From the NCBI RefSeq assembly GCF_029051685.1, contig NZ_JAACFT010000016.1:124001-188000 (forward strand): 64,000 bases of DNA, given 5' to 3'. The notes under the pieces were generated by a model. The model searched no databases. It saw only the letters and a list, made by a program, of their open reading frames with translations, and had not been told where the DNA came from. Below, piece after piece: positions 59,825 through 64,000 of the stretch. Both the position numbers and the translations under genes were made by a program. Origin of the DNA: Bradyrhizobium sp. CSA207. Its GTDB lineage: Bacteria > Pseudomonadota > Alphaproteobacteria > Rhizobiales > Xanthobacteraceae. The number at the start of each line of letters is the position of its first letter. The first letter of the stretch is position 1.

Positions 59825-60178
59825 TCAGTCGAGCCCCAGCAGCATGCGGGTCTTCCGCGGGAGCCTTGCCACAACCAACGCATGGGCCTGCGCGAGATAG
59901 GCGGTGAGCTCCGCATCGGGCAGGGCGCTGTTGCCGATGAGCTGCACCCATTTGGCCCGCGCCAGATAAGGCGCCGGCCGCGCGGGGCCGTGCTCGATCA
60001 GCATCGCATAGGCCATGTTCGAGGTCTTGAACATGTAGCCGCCCGAGCGCGCGGCAAAGCCGCCGCCGAGCGCGAACATCTTGCCGCCGACCTTGAACAC
60101 GGACGTGCCCTCCCACTGCACCACTTTGGTGACGGCGGGCAGGCGCAGGCAACGCCTTTCGAAGGCCCTGGGTGTCAT
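59825..60178 (-). CDS. MmcQ/YjbR family DNA-binding protein
   Basis: A 117-residue protein of the MmcQ/YjbR (CyaY-like fold) family. RCLRLPAVTKVVQWEGTSVFKVGGKMFAL near residues 9-37, in parts VFKVGGKMFAL, and PYLARAKWVQL near 70-80 with LIGNSALPDAELTAYLAQAHALV at the end, in parts DAELTAYLAQAHALV, match the family. The role is unclear; some members bind DNA. It converges on the first helicase gene with 17 bases between stops, and its start lies 50 bases from the MarR-GNAT relic. Confidence 0.85.
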   Translation of the reverse strand: MTPRAFERRCLRLPAVTKVVQWEGTSVFKVGGKMFALGGGFAARSGGYMFKTSNMAYAMLIEHGPARPAPYLARAKWVQLIGNSALPDAELTAYLAQAHALVVARLPRKTRMLLGLD

Positions 60179-60227
60179 CGCCGGAGCGATAGCACGTTGC
60201 GTGCGGCTTGCAACGCGCCAGCTAGCA

Positions 60228-60326
60228 GCCCGATGCAGCCGATCGGCGACGTGTCCGACATCGCGGGGATGAAGGTGCCGCGGTGACGGCCCGGTTGAAG
60301 CGCGACCCGGGAATGGGATCGAGCAT
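60228..60326 (-). pseudogene. MarR-GNAT relic with large internal deletion
   Basis: From ATG at 60326 the minus strand reads MLDPIPGSRFNRAVT, like MLNPVARVRRFNRAVT of the intact gene at 56336-57208. Then, in another frame, GTFIPAMSDTSPIGCIGL matches GTFVVAISDTLPIGCVGL of its GNAT domain. Everything between (about 160 codons) and after is missing. The rest of the spacer 60179-60538 contains no gene. Confidence 0.85.
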
Positions 60327-60330
60327 CTAG

Positions 60331-60344
60331 CTGACTTTAGTCAG
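60331..60344. promoter_or_regulatory. palindrome before the MarR-GNAT relic, second copy
   Basis: CTGACTTTAGTCAG, identical to the core of the site at 57213-57228 and at the same place relative to the lost regulator start. It lies about 195 bases before the second helicase frame. Confidence 0.75.
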
Positions 60345-60538
60345 ATAACGATTTCTGTCAACGAAGGCCTGATCTTCTTCTCGCGTGGGACTCCGGGAGA
60401 GGCTTCAAAACAGCTCTCGAATCGGGTTCCTGTCGCGTCATTTTCATGCTGGATAGCGCGCAATCGCGGCTTTGTCCCGGCCGCTGAGGGGAGTATGTCT
60501 GGGGTAGACGGGGGGTTGTCTGGAACAGTGGTCTGTCC

Positions 60539-63500
60539 ATGCTGGAATCGGTTCGCGCGCTCGCCAACGTCCTGAAGCGCAAGAATCTCTATGGTCATTT
60601 CAGCCGTTCGGCGTTCGAGAAGGGCCAGGCTTATCAGGCCCAGGGACGTGTTTCGGGAATAGAGATCAGCGACGATCTGACCCACATCGAGGCGGACGTC
60701 GAGGGCAGCGAGATCGAGGACTATTTCGTCGAGATCCAATTGAAGTTCAAGGACGCGCAGCTCGTCGATATCAGAGGCAAATGCAGCTGCCCGATGGCGC
60801 GCAACTGCAAGCATGTGGTGGCGACGCTGCTCGAAGCGATCAGCGAAACCCCATCCGAGGCGCCTCCGCCGCGGCCCATAGTGCCGGGACGGCCGCCTGG
60901 TGTTCTGCCCTACGAAATCAACGAATGGCTCGACAAGCTCGGCAAGGCGGTTCGGAGCGACGACTACCCCGCCGACGTGAATCAGCGCCTGCTCTATCGT
61001 CTACATCCCTCCGACGAGCGCATCGCGATGCCCGTTCTGGCGATCAGCCTGCTCTCGGTGCGGACACTGAAGAACGGCAACTACTCGGACAGCTACACGC
61101 AGCCCAACGTCGCCGATTTCTCCGCTGACCGGGCGCCGAAATACTATCGCGATTCCGATATCGATATCGTGTCGCAACTGAGGGCGCACGGAGGCGGATA
61201 TTCTTTCCGAGCGCCACCGCAGTCCGCTGACCTGTTGACCAAGATTCTCGCCACCGGCCGCGCCTTTTGGCTCGACTACAAGCGCGCGCCGTTGCGCTGG
61301 GGTGAAAAGCGTGAGGGCCGCATCGAATGGCGCCAGGTCGGGCTGCGAACGGTGGCGCCGCATCTGATCGTGCCGGGCGTCATCGCACTCAACGCCGAGC
61401 CTCCGGTCTATGTCGATGAGGCTGCCGGGACGATCGGGCCGGTTGCGCTGGACATGCCGCCGCGGCTCGCAGCTCAGTTGCTCTCCGCGCCGGCAATTCC
61501 GCGAGCCGAACTCGACGAGGTATCGCGCCAGCTCGGTCGAAGGTTGCCCGTGCAGCATCATGATCTTCTGCCGTCCAGGCCGGCGCAGCCAACGCAGGTC
61601 GACGCGCCGCCAGTTCCCATTCTGCGCTTGATGCCAGGCAAGGAAAGCGCAATTGCGTTCTACTACCGCAGGCGCGAGCAGAACAGCGATCCCATGGGCG
61701 TCGCGCAACTCCATTTCCGCTACGGCCCGATCGAGATCGAATCGACCAAGCGGGGAGCTCGTCTGGAAGCGTTTCATGCCGGACAGGTTTATGAGATCAC
61801 GCGCCGCCAGCCGGCGGAACGGCAGGCCCGCAAGCGGCTGACCGATCTCGGTTTCGTCGCGGCAAAGTCCAGCTTTCCCTATCTGGACTATCGCCACGAT
61901 GGGGATCTGGCATTGGCCGAGCCTGACGATTGGTTTGAGTTCCTCAGCTTGCATGTTGCGGGATTGCAGGCTGTAGGCTTTGAGATCATTGTCGACGACG
62001 CGTTTCCGTTTCGGCTGGCGCAGACGTCTGGCGATTTCGACGCGGAGTTTGAATCGAGCGGTATCGATTGGTTTGAATTGGCGCTCGGTATCGACATCGA
62101 CGGCAAGCGCCAAGATCTGGCGCCCATGATTGCTGCGTTGGTGGCAAGGCCCGATTTCACTCCGGATGCCATCCGGGAGCGGGCCGATGTTGGCAAGTCC
62201 TTCCTGCTTCCGCTCGCGGACGGTCGCTATCTGGCGCTGGCGGCCAATCGCTTTCTTCCGCTTGTTTTAGCGCTTCACAGTTTGAAGCTGGGCGGCTTTG
62301 GCGGATCGGGAAAAATCAAGCTGTCGCGCGCCGAATTGGTGCCGCTGCTTGGATTGGAGAACGAGCATTTCGTATTCCGCGGAGCCGATAGTATTCGCCG
62401 TCTTGCCGGGCTGCTTCAGGCGCGCGGGCTCGCCCCGCCGCCTTTGCCGGAGAGCTTCCGTGCCGAGCTTCGGCCTTACCAGGCCCACGGCCTCGCCTAG
62501 CTCGACCTCCTTCGCGAGAGCGGGCTCGGAGGCGTGCTGGCCGACGATATGGGGCTTGGCAAGACGGTCCAGCTTCTGGCGCTGCTCGTGCTCGAGAAGA
62601 CGCGGGGCAATCTCATGCAGCCCGCGCTGATCGTCGCGCCGACTAGCCTGATGACCAACTGGTTCAATGAGGCGCAGCGGTTCGCACCCGATCTGAAGGT
62701 GCTCGTGCTCCACGGTCCCGACCGCAAGCAGCACTTTGGGGCCATCCCTGACTACGACCTCATCCTGACAACCTATCCTCTCATTGCGCGAGATCGCGAC
62801 GTGCTGTTGTCGCGCGAGTGGCACATTGCGGTGCTGGATGAGGCTCAAATAGTGAAGAATCCCGATGCCGCAACGACGAGATGGCTCCGCGATGTCAAGG
62901 CGCAGCACCGCTTCTGCCTGACGGGAACGCCGATGGAAAACCACCTGGGCGAGCTGTGGTCGATCATGAGCTTCGTCAATCCCGGCTATCTCGGCGACAA
63001 GACGGCCTTCGCGCGGCAATGGCGTGTGCCCATCGAGAAGCATGCCGACAAAGCGCGCTCCGCGGGCCTTGGCGCAGCGCGTCAAGCCTTTCCTGCTGCG
63101 CCGGACCAAAAGCGAGGTGGCGACGGAGCTGCCGGCAAAGACCGAGATCGTCGAAACCATCGTGCTCGAGGGCGCGCAGCGCGATGTCTACGATTCGATC
63201 CGGCTTTCAATGTCGCGCAAGGTTCGCAAGGCGATCGAGGAGCGCGGCCTTGCCAAGAGCCATATCGTGGTCCTGGAAGCGTTGCTCAGGATGCGGCAGG
63301 CGTGCTGCGATCCGGCGCTCCTGAAAACTCAATGACGGGCTGGAGCGGCCATCTGCCAAGCTCGACCGGCTGATGGAGATGGTGCTTGAGCTGCACAGCG
63401 AGGGCAGGAAGATCATCGTGTTCTCGCAATTCACCTCCATGCTCGACCTGATCCGGAAGCGCTTGGACGCCGAACAGCTGCCCTACAGCATGCTCACCGG

Positions 63501-63858
63501 GGAGACCAGGGATCGCAAGACGGCGATCGAGGCCTTTCAGGACGGTGCGACCGACATTTTTCTGATCAGCCTCAAGGCCGGCGGCGTCGGTCTCAATCTC
63601 ACCGCGGCGGATACTGTGATCATTTTCGATCCTTGGTGGAATCCCGCCGTCGAGGAACAGGCGATCGACCGTGCCCATCGTATTGGGCAAGACAAGGCTG
63701 TTTTCGTCTACAGGCTCGTTGCCGCCGGAACGATCGAGGAAAAGATGGACGAACTCAAGGCCAGGAAGCGCGCTCTCGCCGACGGTCTGTTCGATCACGA
63801 GGGCCAAATCGCCGCGACACTCACCGAGGATGACGTCAAGGCTCTGTTCGAGGCCTAG
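60539..63858 (+). pseudogene. second SWIM-SNF2 helicase, broken by an amber codon and two frameshifts
   Basis: The whole length would encode about 1106 residues. A SWIM finger is at residues 82-92 (Cys82, Cys84, Cys90, His92 in KCSCPMARNCKHV). A TAG at 62498 stands where QAHGLAW-type sequence expects Trp; the frame goes on with LDLLRESGLGGVLADDMGLG. A +1 shift near the GGG at 63064-63066 separates EKHADKARSA from ALAQRVKPFLLRR, and another near AAAA at 63324-63327 separates DPALLK from LNDGLERPSAKLD. The motor motifs remain readable (DDMGLGKTVQ, DEAQIVKN, LTGTPMEN, RAHRIGQ). The intact N-terminal 653 residues may still be made. Confidence 0.88.
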
Positions 63859-63892
63859 CGCCGTGACGCCGCGCCGGCATGACGGCGCCTTT

Positions 63893-64000
63893 TCAGCGCT
63901 CGGCGTGCATCATTTCTAGATTGCCGAGCTTCACGTGCGCCGTCTCCGGCCGGGTGCAGGAGGCCGCCGACGATGCCCGTGACATTGTCCGTGGGAGGAT
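63893..64000 (-). CDS. possible C-terminal end of a gene running off the window
   Basis: A minus-strand frame open to the window edge and ending TGA at 63893-63895. It reads ETAHVKLGNLEMMHAER at its end. Only 35 codons are visible and I recognise no family; other frames here are also open, so this is a weak call. Confidence 0.3.
   Translation of the reverse strand: MLPRTMSRASSAASCTRPETAHVKLGNLEMMHAER

Overview
The window is a GC-rich, gene-dense chromosomal stretch of an alphaproteobacterium, most likely Bradyrhizobium or a close relative. The basis is the gene content (form II CoxL-like oxidoreductase, acyl-CoA catabolism genes, many LysR/TetR regulators), start codons that include GTG, and intergenic spaces filled with dispersed palindromic repeats of the kind common in that genus. 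No rRNA, tRNA, CRISPR array, prophage or complete insertion sequence was seen. Genus assignment is by gene content and style only.

Region by region. 1-3.7 kb: a ZntB/CorA-type metal transporter (cut by the window edge), an OprB-like porin and an MFS carrier. 3.8-7.5 kb: thiolase, enoyl-CoA hydratase, PaaI-type thioesterase and a TetR regulator, a fatty/aromatic acyl-CoA set. 7.7-16.8 kb: a LysR regulator divergent from a valine catabolic operon (mmsA, acyl-CoA dehydrogenase, 3-hydroxyisobutyryl-CoA hydrolase, mmsB), then an acyl-CoA synthetase, a MaoC hydratase and an SDR dehydrogenase. 17-31 kb: flavoprotein, MFS pump with LysR regulator, D-threonine-aldolase-like PLP enzyme, ABC-F protein Uup, YaiI-type protein, MaoC-like protein, an orphan CoxL-like molybdenum hydroxylase, Ppx/GppA phosphatase with rlmE, and a DHA2 drug pump. 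31.6-41.5 kb: the guanine nucleotide core guaB ... rsmB ... guaA with housekeeping or hypothetical genes between, including a cold shock gene with a clear terminator.

41.5-53.1 kb is accessory. Right after guaA the GC content drops (28 of 60 bases at 41641-41700 against 41 of 60 inside guaA at 40561-40620) and broken genes appear: a truncated LprI-like protein, a piece resembling the TOPRIM end of an OLD-type nuclease, then a PIN toxin-antitoxin pair. Further on are a beta-lactamase-fold hydrolase, AraC and LysR regulators, a MAPEG protein, a GFA protein, a YcaC-like hydrolase and cupins. Between these genes lie four separate scraps of peptide deformylase sequence plus one full-length deformylase paralogue that has lost two of three metal ligands. 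I consider this scatter of deformylase fragments the oddest feature of the window.

53.1-64 kb: a TetR gene and a membrane protein gene that share a 16-bp operator-like palindrome, an MFS carrier, and then two SWIM-SNF2 helicase genes in tandem. The first is intact and divergent from a MarR-GNAT fusion gene. The second is broken by an amber codon and two frameshifts and is preceded by a 99-bp relic of the same MarR-GNAT gene. Both carry the same CTGACT-TT-AGTCAG palindrome at the regulator start, so a regulator-helicase module appears to have existed twice and to have decayed once.
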